Of a stretch of DNA of 64,000 nucleotides, positions 53,311 to 61,108 are shown in pieces; the first letter of the stretch is position 1; each line of letters starts with the position of its first letter. This DNA is from Chelativorans sp. Marseille-P2723 (GTDB taxonomy: Bacteria > Pseudomonadota > Alphaproteobacteria > Rhizobiales > Rhizobiaceae). Under the pieces are notes generated by a model. The model was given only the letters and a program-made list of their open reading frames with translations. It did no database searches and was not told the DNA's origin. Where the stretch lies: contig NZ_CADDWI010000008.1 of NCBI RefSeq assembly GCF_902809845.1, forward strand, positions 868,001 to 932,000, read 5' to 3'. Position numbers and translations under genes: made by a program.

Positions 53311-54135
53311 TCACTCCTTCTGTGTCGCTATGGCGGCCAGCCGCTTCAGGAAATTGCCGAGCGCCTCCTGCGGGTTGTTGCCCTCCTCGCTAAGCGCCGA
53401 AATTCCCCAACGTGCCAGCACCGCCTCCTCGACCGGGTTGCGGCGTGGCATGAAGACGAACGAGGGCGGCCGGTCCTGCTCATAGCCGGAATCGCGCCAA
53501 GTCTGCCACAGCCGGTGAAGAAGAAGCCTTATGTTCATGTCGGAAATGCTGTAGCCGATGAAGAGGATGGTTCGTCCCAGCGCATCGGCACGGAACTTCA
53601 TGTCGAGCGGTGAATCGAAGGAGAGCCGATTGAAATAATCCGTCTCCGTCAGCACCAGAGACGCATCCTCGTCGAAATCGCCGTGATATTTGACGATCTG
53701 CGTAGCGTCCGGCCTTATGCGGCTCACGTCCCGCGCATTGGCCACCTTCACGAACTCGCGTCCGTGGATCTCGAACGCTACTTCCAGATTGCGGTCATAG
53801 TTGGTCGTGTAGATGATCGGGAAGTCGAGTTCCACGATCAGGCGGTGAAGGACAGAGCGCTTCACCCTTTCCCTCGAAACACTCCAGTTCCGGTCCATCC
53901 AGCTTCTGAGCGGGCCGAGACTTCCCTGCTTCAGCCGGTAATATTCGGCCAGCGTCTGATAACTGTAGCGGGGCTTTCCGGTACTCTCGACCGGGATGCG
54001 CAGTTCCTCTTCCATATGCCGGGTGAGCCTGTCCCACGATGGCAGCCCGACGCTCATCGAAACCCCTGCACCCACGAAAAGGATCGCGTTCCTCTGCCGT
54101 ACCGCCTCGGCGAGACTTTCCATCGGGTTTGGCAT
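53311..54135 (-). CDS. SIR2-like domain protein
   Basis: A 274-residue stand-alone SIR2-like (PF13289-type) protein. Residues AILFVGAGVSMSVGLPSW (18-34) form the NAD-binding GAG loop; Asn111 or 112 in YTTNYDRNLE and His151 in KYHGDFDED are the expected active-site residues, and ILFIGYSISDMNIRLLL closes the domain. The zinc ribbon of protein deacetylases is absent. SIR2-like domains of this type often act as NAD hydrolases in anti-phage systems, fused or paired with sensors; none is fused here and neighbours (DUF2165, clpS) are ordinary. Function is therefore uncertain: NADase, ADP-ribosyl hydrolase or other. Confidence 0.85.
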   Translation of the reverse strand: MPNPMESLAEAVRQRNAILFVGAGVSMSVGLPSWDRLTRHMEEELRIPVESTGKPRYSYQTLAEYYRLKQGSLGPLRSWMDRNWSVSRERVKRSVLHRLIVELDFPIIYTTNYDRNLEVAFEIHGREFVKVANARDVSRIRPDATQIVKYHGDFDEDASLVLTETDYFNRLSFDSPLDMKFRADALGRTILFIGYSISDMNIRLLLHRLWQTWRDSGYEQDRPPSFVFMPRRNPVEEAVLARWGISALSEEGNNPQEALGNFLKRLAAIATQKE

Positions 54136-54203
54136 GCAGCATGATCTCCGTTCCGCAATAACGGTGGAGCGGAGCCTGCGTTCCGGTGGGAAGGAAGCCT
54201 CGC

Positions 54204-54509
54204 CTACTCTTCCGGCTCGCTTGTGAATTGCAGTGGATAGCCGGCCTTCCGCCCAGCCTCGGTCGCCCGGCTAGCTTTCGTCTCGGCGACATCTTTCGGA
54301 TAGACGGATACGACACATGTGCCGCGTCGGTGAGCCGTCATCATCACGCGATATGCCTGATCCTGATTCATGCGGAACTCCGCCTTCAGGACAGCCACCA
54401 CGAATTCGCGTGGTGTGTAGTCATCATTGACAAGAATAACCTTGTGCAGCCGCGGCCGTTCGGTTCCAAGTTTCGTCTTGTCGCGTACCTTGAGGGCTGG
54501 AACGCTCAT
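54204..54509 (-). CDS. clpS: ATP-dependent Clp protease adaptor ClpS
   Basis: A 101-residue adaptor that brings N-degron proteins to ClpA/ClpP. Core: RLHKVILVNDDYTPREFVVAVLKAEFRMNQDQAYRVMMTAHRRGTCVVSVYPKDVAETKA, with the conserved N-end-binding NDDYT and the M/H pattern. The start is taken at ATG 54509 rather than the upstream GTG at 54515. The C-terminus is a little longer than E. coli ClpS and resembles ClpS2 of rhizobia. It is next to the SIR2-like gene (about 70 bases) and a small hypothetical; the clpA gene is not seen nearby. Confidence 0.93.
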   Translation of the reverse strand: MSVPALKVRDKTKLGTERPRLHKVILVNDDYTPREFVVAVLKAEFRMNQDQAYRVMMTAHRRGTCVVSVYPKDVAETKASRATEAGRKAGYPLQFTSEPEE

Positions 54510-54549
54510 GGTCACCCAGCCATGTTATCTTGAGTTTCGTGCCGCTATC

Positions 54550-54765
54550 TTATGCCGCGCCATCGAGACCCGCCTGAACGAGCCCCAACGGGGTGCGGCG
54601 GCCAAGCACCCAGGATCGCATCACATGGGTCGCGATCCGCTCACGGCTAGGCTGATCGGCACGATCAATGCCGAGCTCTGCGCAGACAGCCTCCACCGCA
54701 TTGCGGATTTCCATCATGTCCTCAGCATCATAGACACCGGCTTCGGCCATTCCGGATGGAAGCAT
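54550..54765 (-). CDS. Small conserved hypothetical protein
   Basis: A 71-residue helical protein (AGVYDAEDMMEIRNAVEAVCAELGIDRADQPSRERIATHVMRSWVLGRRTPLGLVQAGLDGAA). Such small proteins, with a C-terminal RRTPL-L...AGLDG, occur in rhizobia; I know no function. It lies 40 bases upstream of clpS on the same strand and may be cotranscribed. The start is uncertain: an ATG five codons later (MAEAG) is equally possible. Confidence 0.6.
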   Translation of the reverse strand: MLPSGMAEAGVYDAEDMMEIRNAVEAVCAELGIDRADQPSRERIATHVMRSWVLGRRTPLGLVQAGLDGAA

Positions 54766-55070
54766 TTTCCTGATCCTTCCCTGTATGGCGTGCGACTACC
54801 CTCCCGCGCAACGCCTCCCGCGATAGCGGGAACGACTGTGGCGTTATCATGCACGATAATCCCGTCCAGATGAAGGGTTTTTTGATTCGCTTTTTGGTCG
54901 TCAAGAGGAAATGGGATTCTATCCCAGCCTTTCAGGAGCGCCTGAAATTTTGGTGTTTTCTACTTACTAAGAGGAACGCTGTGCGCCTTTCCTTATTCCT
55001 GAGAAGGGCATAGAATTGCCGTCATAATCGACGGATAGCAGTTCTCCCGTTGAAACAAGGATCGATTCCC
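54766..55070. other. Intergenic region before sqdB
   Basis: About 305 bases. It includes a perfect six-base hairpin TCCCGC-GATA-GCGGGA (54816-54831) without a T-run, and an AT-rich part (54880-54990) that probably holds the sqdB promoter. No gene was seen. Confidence 0.4.
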
Positions 55071-56291
55071 ATGAAGATTGCTGTTCTCGGCGGCGACGGT
55101 TTTGTTGGCTGGCCAACGTCCCTCCATCTTTCCGCGAAGGGCCATGATGTCCACATCATCGACAATCTCTCGCGCCGGTGGATTGACACGGAGCTTGGCG
55201 TTCAATCTTTGACTCCGATGGACTCAATTCAGGAGCGAACCCGCATCTGGCATCAGGAGACGGGCCGCCGCATCCACTTTCACTTGATTGATCTTGCGCG
55301 GGATTACGAGATCCTGAAGCGCTGGCTGGCAGAGCACCGGCCGGATGCGATCGTGCATTTTGCCGAGCAACGTGCTGCCCCATACTCCATGAAGAGCGAC
55401 CGGCACAAGAATTACACGATCAACAACAACGTCAATGCCACCCACAATCTTCTGAATGCAATGGTGGAAACCGGAGTGGGTGCCCACCTGGTCCATCTCG
55501 GCACTATGGGTGTCTATGGTTACTCCAACATTGGCGCGGCGATCCCGGAAGGTTATCTGACGGTCGGTGTGGAGACGCTTTCGGGAGAGACGGTGAGCCA
55601 GGAAATCCTCTATCCCACAAATCCGGGCTCCATCTATCACATGACAAAGTGCCTCGATCAGCTCCTGTTCCAGTTCTACGCCAAGAATGACGGGCTGCGG
55701 ATCACCGACCTGCATCAGGGAATCGTGTGGGGCACGCATACGCCTGAGACGAAGCTGCATCCGCAACTCGTCAACCGCTTCGACTATGATGGCGATTACG
55801 GCACAGTGCTGAACCGCTTTCTCATCCAGGCGGCCATCGGCTACCCGATAACCGTGCACGGAACGGGAGGGCAGACGCGCGCCTTCATCCACATCCGCGA
55901 CTCGGTACGCTGCATCGAGCTTGCGCTTGCTAATCCGCCTAAGAGCGGCGACCGGGTCAAAATCTTCAATCAGATGACCGAGACGCACCGCGTGCGCGAT
56001 CTTGCCGAGCTTATTGCACGGATAACGGGAGCGGATATCGCCTATCTTCCCAATCCTCGCAAAGAGGCGCCGGAAAACGATCTGGTAGCAAATAACGAGC
56101 AATTCCTGGCGCTCGGTCTGGAGCCTACCACGCTCGCGGAAGGACTGCTGAGCGAGATAGTCGATGTGGCAAAGAAGTTTGCCTATCGCGTCGACAGAAG
56201 TCGAATTCCCTCCGTTTCTGCCTGGACAAAGGACCTCGCGGCCACTGTGGAGCGCGATCCGGAAGGTACCCGCCTCAAGAAGGTCGGGTAA
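55071..56291 (+). CDS. sqdB: UDP-sulfoquinovose synthase
   Basis: A 406-residue extended short-chain dehydrogenase that joins sulfite to UDP-glucose, making the head group of the sulfolipid SQDG. Features: NAD loop AVLGGDGFVGWP (residues 4-15), DNLSRRWIDTELGVQSLTP, the HFAEQRAAPYSMK stretch specific to SqdB, the catalytic Tyr/Lys in IYHMTKCLDQLLF, and GIVWGTHTPET. Start at MKIAVLGGDG; seven extra upstream codons are possible. It is first in the operon sqdB-sqdD-sqdC. Sulfolipid lets bacteria replace phospholipids when phosphate is short; no Pho box was found by eye. Confidence 0.96.
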   Translation: MKIAVLGGDGFVGWPTSLHLSAKGHDVHIIDNLSRRWIDTELGVQSLTPMDSIQERTRIWHQETGRRIHFHLIDLARDYEILKRWLAEHRPDAIVHFAEQRAAPYSMKSDRHKNYTINNNVNATHNLLNAMVETGVGAHLVHLGTMGVYGYSNIGAAIPEGYLTVGVETLSGETVSQEILYPTNPGSIYHMTKCLDQLLFQFYAKNDGLRITDLHQGIVWGTHTPETKLHPQLVNRFDYDGDYGTVLNRFLIQAAIGYPITVHGTGGQTRAFIHIRDSVRCIELALANPPKSGDRVKIFNQMTETHRVRDLAELIARITGADIAYLPNPRKEAPENDLVANNEQFLALGLEPTTLAEGLLSEIVDVAKKFAYRVDRSRIPSVSAWTKDLAATVERDPEGTRLKKVG

Positions 56292-56307
56292 GACGTCCCA
56301 GCTTCGC

Positions 56308-57123
56308 ATGGAAAGGCACGCCTATGTTACCCTCGTCACCAATGCCGACTATGCCATGGGCGCAGTGGCATTGCTCCGTTCGCTCAAGCTGACGGGTACC
56401 AGCGCGGACATTGTGGTCATGCACACGGGTGGCGTGGAGGCGCGCGCGTTGCAGCCGCTTGCGGCGCTTGGCGCGCGCTTGTTGGAAGCGGAGCTTCTGC
56501 CTACCTCCGCCGCCTTCAACGAACGGCACCAGCGGGCGCGGCTGCACGCGGACGCGCCATTTACCAAGGGCAACAAGCCGGCGTTTCATACCCCGCTCGA
56601 CAATTTTGCCAAGCTGCGCCTGTGGCAGCTTACCGAATATGAGCGCGTCGTGTTCATCGATGCGGATGCCATCGTCATCCGCAACATAGACCGCCTGTTT
56701 GCCTATCCCGAGTTCTCCGCCGCTCCTAACGTCTATGAGAGCCTTGCCGATTTTCACCGCCTGAACTCAGGCGTTTTCGTCGCTCGGCCATCGCAGGAAA
56801 CTTTCACGGCGATGGTCGAAAAGCTTGACAGGCCCGGGGCGTTCTGGCGGCGCACCGATCAGACGTTTTTGCAAGAATTCTTCCCAGACTGGCATGGCCT
56901 GCCCGTCTTCTTCAACATGCTTCAATATGTGTGGTTCAACCTGCCGGAGCTTTGGGATTGGCGCTCGGTGTCGGTCGTCCATTTCCAATATGAGAAGCCA
57001 TGGGAGAAAGATCATCCAAAAGCGGAAGCGTTAAGGCCGCTTATCGATTTGTGGCGAGCATATCATGATGGGGCGGATATTCCCGATCCTGCCTTGCTGC
57101 CGAATCCGGGGGATGACGCGTGA
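56308..57123 (+). CDS. sqdD: Glycosyltransferase family 8 protein of the sulfolipid operon
   Basis: A 271-residue GT8-type (glycogenin-like) transferase: HAYVTLVTNADYAMGAVALLRSLKLTG at the start, the metal-binding DxD in VVFIDADAIVIRNIDRLF (residues ~110-127), LNSGVFVARPS and WRRTDQTFLQEFF. In Rhodobacter sphaeroides and Sinorhizobium the sqdD gene behind sqdB encodes such an enzyme, thought to transfer sulfoquinovose to diacylglycerol. The name rests on this order and family. Spacing to sqdB is 16 bases; overlap with the next gene is four bases. Confidence 0.85.
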   Translation: MERHAYVTLVTNADYAMGAVALLRSLKLTGTSADIVVMHTGGVEARALQPLAALGARLLEAELLPTSAAFNERHQRARLHADAPFTKGNKPAFHTPLDNFAKLRLWQLTEYERVVFIDADAIVIRNIDRLFAYPEFSAAPNVYESLADFHRLNSGVFVARPSQETFTAMVEKLDRPGAFWRRTDQTFLQEFFPDWHGLPVFFNMLQYVWFNLPELWDWRSVSVVHFQYEKPWEKDHPKAEALRPLIDLWRAYHDGADIPDPALLPNPGDDA

Positions 57124-58067
57124 AGGCGCCACGGAGCGTAATTTCAGGCGGTACCGGTTATGTTGGCCGATTCATTGCGGAGAACCTGCTGGATGCCGGG
57201 CATCGAGTTGTCGTTCTCGGTCGGAATGCGCCGCCGGAAAATTTTTTCTCCTCGCCCGTGCGGTACGTTCCGTTCTCCTTAGGAGACGAGGAAGTCACCC
57301 ACAGCCTTTTCGAGGGGGCGGATTTCTTCGTGCATTGCGCCTTCGATCATGTGCCGGGACGATATCGCGGGGGGGAAGGAGGCGATCCGGAAGCCTTCCG
57401 GCGCAGGAACATCGATGGCTCGGTGGCGCTTTTCAGCGCAGCGAAGGCGGCGGGTGTCAAGCGAGCGGTGTTTTTGTCCAGTCGCGCCGTCTATGGCCGG
57501 CGTCCGCCTGGAGAATGGTTGGCCGAGACGGATGAGCCACATCCGGACACGCTTTACGGCATCGTGAAGCTCGAAGCTGAAAAGGCGCTGGAGAGGCTTT
57601 GCGGACCGGGCTTTCAAGGCATCAGCTTGCGCGTGACCGGGGTTTACGGGCCCGCAGGCGCTGGTCTGCCGCATAAATGGAGCGGTCTTTTTGCAGATTA
57701 TCTTTCCGGAGAACAAATTGATCCCCGGGTGGGGACGGAGGTGCACGGAGATGATGTTGCCGATGCAGTAAGGCTCGTTCTGGAACGAGGAACTATCGAC
57801 GAAACGCTTCTCAACGTTTCTGATCTCATTGTCGACCGGCGGGAGATCCTCGCCATTCTCAAGCGCAAGAGCGGTGCAAGCCACTCGCTGCCTGCGGCGG
57901 GTAACCGGAGCGCGATCAATCAGATGCGGACCGACAGGCTGCGCGCACTTGGTTGGCGGCCAGGCGGGTTCGAGCTGCTTCAAAGGACGATCGCCGCTCT
58001 TTGCAGGATGTATGACAAGAGTGTCATTGAACAACTCATTTCACAAAATGTTTCACCTGCTTCATAA
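57120..58067 (+). CDS. sqdC: NAD-dependent epimerase/reductase of the sulfolipid operon
   Basis: A 315-residue extended SDR: nucleotide loop SVISGGTGYVGRFIAENLL (residues ~6-24), SSRAVYG and the catalytic YGIVKLEAEKALERL, then RVTGVYGP. It starts at a GTG overlapping the sqdD stop (GTGA). R. sphaeroides sqdBDC ends with a reductase/epimerase-like gene sqdC, so the name follows by position; the exact reaction is unproven. It ends about 75 bases before the thioesterase gene. Confidence 0.75.
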   Translation: MKAPRSVISGGTGYVGRFIAENLLDAGHRVVVLGRNAPPENFFSSPVRYVPFSLGDEEVTHSLFEGADFFVHCAFDHVPGRYRGGEGGDPEAFRRRNIDGSVALFSAAKAAGVKRAVFLSSRAVYGRRPPGEWLAETDEPHPDTLYGIVKLEAEKALERLCGPGFQGISLRVTGVYGPAGAGLPHKWSGLFADYLSGEQIDPRVGTEVHGDDVADAVRLVLERGTIDETLLNVSDLIVDRREILAILKRKSGASHSLPAAGNRSAINQMRTDRLRALGWRPGGFELLQRTIAALCRMYDKSVIEQLISQNVSPAS

Positions 58068-58142
58068 GCCAGATCAGATGGCTGAAGTTACGATTCTTTT
58101 TGTAGGGTTAAATGGTTGAATTTAAAAGAATAAGAGGCTTTA

Positions 58143-58535
58143 ATGACTAGGCAGGATCCGGCCCCTCAGGGCGAGCTTACTCTCCGAACCCAGGCAATGC
58201 CTAGCGATGCGAACGCCGCGGGCGACATTTTCGGCGGCTGGGTCATGGCGCAGATGGATCTTGCAAGCGGCCTGAGGGCAGCCGAGCGCGCCCGTGGAAG
58301 AGTCGTGACGGCGGCCGTAAAGGAGATGGCATTCGCCAGACCGGTCAAGATCGGCGACGCCTTGTGCGTGTACACGCGGGTGGAACGCGTTGGCCGTACC
58401 TCCATGGTGCTGAAGGTCGAGGCATGGGCGCAGCGTTATCTTTCCGAAGTCATGGAGATGGTCACCAGCGCTGACTTCGTCATGGTTGCGCTCAATGAGG
58501 CAGGACGGCCAACTCCTATTCCGCCCGAGATCTAG
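58143..58535 (+). CDS. Acyl-CoA thioesterase (hot-dog fold, YciA-like)
   Basis: A 130-residue hot-dog thioesterase: LTLRTQAMPSDANAAGDIFGGWVMAQMDLASGLRAAERARGRVVTAAVKEMAFARPVKIGDALCVYTRVERVGRTSM. The catalytic Asp is the one in ANAAGDIFGGW, as in YciA/ACOT7-type enzymes that hydrolyse acyl-CoA esters. The C-terminus overlaps the end of the HxlR gene on the other strand by 20 bases. Single gene, AT-rich upstream region with a probable promoter. Confidence 0.9.
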   Translation: MTRQDPAPQGELTLRTQAMPSDANAAGDIFGGWVMAQMDLASGLRAAERARGRVVTAAVKEMAFARPVKIGDALCVYTRVERVGRTSMVLKVEAWAQRYLSEVMEMVTSADFVMVALNEAGRPTPIPPEI

Positions 58536-58962
58536 ATCGCCTTGCCTGCTGGCGGTCGAACCGCTGCCGTGCCTCTTCGATCCGCTCCCGGTTCTCTATC
58601 GCCCAGGCGGACATCGCATTGACCGGTTCGAGCAGGCCGTGCCCGAGACCCGTCAGTTCATATTCGACCTTCGGCGGGATTGTCGGATGGACGGTGCGGG
58701 TCACAAAGCCATCCCGCTCAAGGTTGCGCAACGTTGTCGTCAGCATCTTCTGCGAGATGCCGTCAATTGCGCGCTTCAGCGCGCTGAAGCGCATGGTGCC
58801 GCCGCCGAGATGGTGGACGACGAGTATCGTCCACTTGTCGCCGACGAGCTTGAGGATCTCGTGTATAGGCCGGCACGTATCGACCTGATACGGCCGTTCT
58901 GAGCGGCCACTTCTGGTTGGGGCCTCAACTCTAATGGTCGCATCGAGGTTACCGGGTTTCAT
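58516..58962 (-). CDS. HxlR-family transcriptional regulator
   Basis: A 148-residue winged-helix regulator: CRPIHEILKLVGDKWTILVVHHLGGGTMRFSALKRAIDGISQKMLTTTLRNLERDGFVTRTVHPTIPPKVEYELTGLGHGL. Cys30 precedes the conserved region, in the place of the redox-sensing Cys of several HxlR members (YodB, HypR, CatR). AGGAGG sits seven bases before the ATG. It is divergent from an FMN reductase gene, with a GGTAT-N7-ATACC operator-like site in between (59006-59022), like YodB-AzoR1 of Bacillus. A quinone/diamide-type sensor is likely. Confidence 0.9.
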   Translation of the reverse strand: MKPGNLDATIRVEAPTRSGRSERPYQVDTCRPIHEILKLVGDKWTILVVHHLGGGTMRFSALKRAIDGISQKMLTTTLRNLERDGFVTRTVHPTIPPKVEYELTGLGHGLLEPVNAMSAWAIENRERIEEARQRFDRQQARRSRSRAE

Positions 58963-59005
58963 TAAGGTGCCTCCTTGCGTAGGCCACAGTATCCATTATT
59001 TCCTC

Positions 59006-59022
59006 GGTATCTATTCTATACC
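59006..59022. promoter_or_regulatory. Predicted HxlR operator
   Basis: Inverted repeat GGTAT (59006-59010), seven bases, ATACC (59018-59022), preceded by CCTC, between the divergent HxlR and FMN reductase genes. A near copy (GGTAT-N7-ATACT preceded by CCTC) lies at 39525-39541 before another FMN reductase. Confidence 0.6.
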
Positions 59023-59040
59023 TAAAGAAGGATTCGATAA

Positions 59041-59628
59041 ATGAGTAAAGCGCGCATTGGCATCGTCATAGGATCGACGCGTGAGGGGCGGTTTGCAGAA
59101 AAGCCCGCGAATTGGATATATGATCTTGCCAGCCAGCGTGATGATTTTGCTGTGGAACTGGTCGACCTGCGTGACCATCCGCTGCCGTTCTTCGAGGACT
59201 TGGCATCGCCTGCCTATGGTCCTTCGCCGAACGAGGTGGTGCGCGCGTGGCAGGAGAAGGTCGCCTCGCTTGATGGTTACATTTTTACTGTAGCGGAGTA
59301 CAATCGCGGGCCCACGGCAGTGCTCAAGAACGCGCTGGACTACGCCTATCGCGAGTGGAACAACAAGCCCGCCGCCTTTGTAGGATACGGCGGAACGGGC
59401 GGCGCGCGAGCGGTCGAGCAGCTACGGCTCCATGCGGTCGAGTTGCAGATGGCGCCGATTCGCAACGCGGTCCACATCCTGCTTCCTGACTTTCTTGCCG
59501 TTAACAGCGGAGAGAAGATGCTCTCCCAGATCGAGCATCTGAACAAGAGCGCTGCTGACATGCTGGACCAGTTCGCCTGGTGGGTGCGCGCGCTCAAAGC
59601 TGCGCGGGACGATGACGGGAAAAAGTAG
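59041..59628 (+). CDS. NADPH-dependent FMN reductase-family protein
   Basis: A 195-residue flavodoxin-like oxidoreductase with the FMN loop GSTREGRFAEKP (residues ~12-23), IFTVAEYNRGPTAVLKNALDYAYREWNNKPAAFVGYGGTGGARAVEQLRLHAVELQMAPIRNAV. It is close to the protein at 39591 in length and in the GYGG/SYGGVSGG region. Its start follows AAGGA. Controlled, by position, by the divergent HxlR regulator. Substrates in this family include quinones, azo dyes, chromate and free FMN. Confidence 0.9.
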   Translation: MSKARIGIVIGSTREGRFAEKPANWIYDLASQRDDFAVELVDLRDHPLPFFEDLASPAYGPSPNEVVRAWQEKVASLDGYIFTVAEYNRGPTAVLKNALDYAYREWNNKPAAFVGYGGTGGARAVEQLRLHAVELQMAPIRNAVHILLPDFLAVNSGEKMLSQIEHLNKSAADMLDQFAWWVRALKAARDDDGKK

Positions 59629-59662
59629 AGGCAGCATAAAGCCCGCCCTCTTCCGAAGGGAA

Positions 59663-59688
59663 GCCGGGCCGGCTTTTGCCGGCTCGGC
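59663..59688. terminator. Hairpin between convergent genes, probable terminator
   Basis: An 11-base stem GCCGGGCCGGC (59663-59673) / GCCGGCTCGGC (59678-59688) with one G-T pair and a TTTT loop. It is 35 bases after the FMN reductase stop and 23 bases before the end of the CNNM gene on the other strand. Neither side has a strong T-run. Confidence 0.6.
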
Positions 59689-59710
59689 GGCATGTATTTA
59701 ATGGCCCCGG

Positions 59711-61024
59711 TTATTTGCCGACAGGTTCCTGCTCTTCCGTTTCATCGATCTTCCTCGCAATGACTCGGTCGATGCGCCGGCCGTCCAGATCAACAATCTC
59801 GAAACGCCAGCCCAGTATATCGACGACCGTTCCCGTTACAGGCAGCTCCTGTGTGTATGAAAGGAGAAAGCCCGCGACGGTGGTGTAGTTGCGTTTTCCT
59901 GGAAGTTGCAGGCCGAGGTGGTCGGCCATTTCATCGGCGGGCATCATGCCCGGCAGCAGCCAGCTTCCGTCTTCGCGTTGCACGACATCGGTTTCGCCTT
60001 CATCCAGATCGGAGCGGAACACGCCGGCAATGGCCTCCAGAATGTCGGCTGGCGTTATAATCCCTTCGAAGGCGCCGTACTCGTCATGTACCAGCGCCAC
60101 GGGCACATCCGCCTCCCTCAGCACTTCCAGCACGTGAAGCGCATCGGCAAGATCGTGCACGATGGGTGCTTCCTCAACCAGCGTTCGCGGATCATAAGCA
60201 GTGTCCGAAAGCTGTGATGCGAGCAGATCGCGCGTCTTGATCACGCCAATGATGCTGTCAACAGAGCCTTCGCCGACGGGCAGCCGTTGATGCGGCGATT
60301 TCTGCGCCTGTTGAATGAGCGTCTCGGCGTCTGCGGTCACATCTAGCCAGTCTACTTCGCCCCGCGGGGTCATGATGGCCCGCGCCTTGCGGTCGGCAAG
60401 CCGCATTACGCGCGCGATCATATGGTGCTCGGCAGTCTCAATCGTGCCTGTATGCTCAGCCTCGGCGATCAGTGCCCGGATTTCTTCATCCGTGACGCGT
60501 CGCTGGCTCTCCGAGCTTTGCCCGAGAAGGGTGAGCACCGCCCGTCCGGAAATGTCGAGAAACCAAACAATGGGCAGGGCAAGGCTGGACAGGGCCGACA
60601 TGAAGGGAGCCACGCGCGCCGCGATGGCTTCGGAATGGCGAAGGGCCAATTGCTTGGGGACAAGCTCGCCTATGATCAGCGAAACGTAGGTGATCAGCGT
60701 GACGACGATTCCAACGCCGACCGAATGCGCCACAGAGGGGGGCAGCCCTGCCTCAGTAAGCCAGCCGGCTAGCCGCACCCCGATCGTGGCGCCGGAAAAC
60801 GCGCCGGAAAGAACACCCACTAGGGTTATCCCGATCTGGACGGTGGAAAGGAACCTGCCGGGATCGGCGGAAAGCTCCAGCGCCCGGGCTGCACCGGCCG
60901 TCTCCTTGTCCTTGAGAGCCTTCAGCCGGGCGGGGCGGGCGGATACGACCGCCAGTTCCGACATGGCCATGAAACCGTTGAAGATAACCAGAAGCAGCAA
61001 AATCCCGATCTCTACGATCAGCAT
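59711..61024 (-). CDS. HlyC/CorC family (CNNM domain, CBS pair, CorC_HlyC) membrane protein
   Basis: A 437-residue protein: CNNM/DUF21 transmembrane domain (residues 1-~190, four spans, including AMSELAVVSARPARLKAL and YVSLIIGELVPKQLAL), a CBS pair (~205-330), and the CorC_HlyC domain (~345-430, GMMPADEMADHLGLQLPGKRNYTTVAGFLLS). These are Mg2+/Co2+ efflux-linked proteins (CorC/PaeA-like); older annotation calls them hemolysins. The ATG start is the usual MLIVEIGILLLL. It ends convergent with the FMN reductase. Confidence 0.92.
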   Translation of the reverse strand: MLIVEIGILLLLVIFNGFMAMSELAVVSARPARLKALKDKETAGAARALELSADPGRFLSTVQIGITLVGVLSGAFSGATIGVRLAGWLTEAGLPPSVAHSVGVGIVVTLITYVSLIIGELVPKQLALRHSEAIAARVAPFMSALSSLALPIVWFLDISGRAVLTLLGQSSESQRRVTDEEIRALIAEAEHTGTIETAEHHMIARVMRLADRKARAIMTPRGEVDWLDVTADAETLIQQAQKSPHQRLPVGEGSVDSIIGVIKTRDLLASQLSDTAYDPRTLVEEAPIVHDLADALHVLEVLREADVPVALVHDEYGAFEGIITPADILEAIAGVFRSDLDEGETDVVQREDGSWLLPGMMPADEMADHLGLQLPGKRNYTTVAGFLLSYTQELPVTGTVVDILGWRFEIVDLDGRRIDRVIARKIDETEEQEPVGK

Positions 61025-61108
61025 CAGACGATATACCCCCGAAAGGTGACGAGCCGCTTAGTTAAGTGGGCCCACGTCATCCTATGCCACAGCAGCATTG
61101 GTTTTACA

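Noticed and set aside
54816-54831. TCCCGC-GATA-GCGGGA hairpin as a terminator
   Set aside because: There is no T-run on either strand and it lies upstream of the genes on both sides, so a terminator role is not supported.
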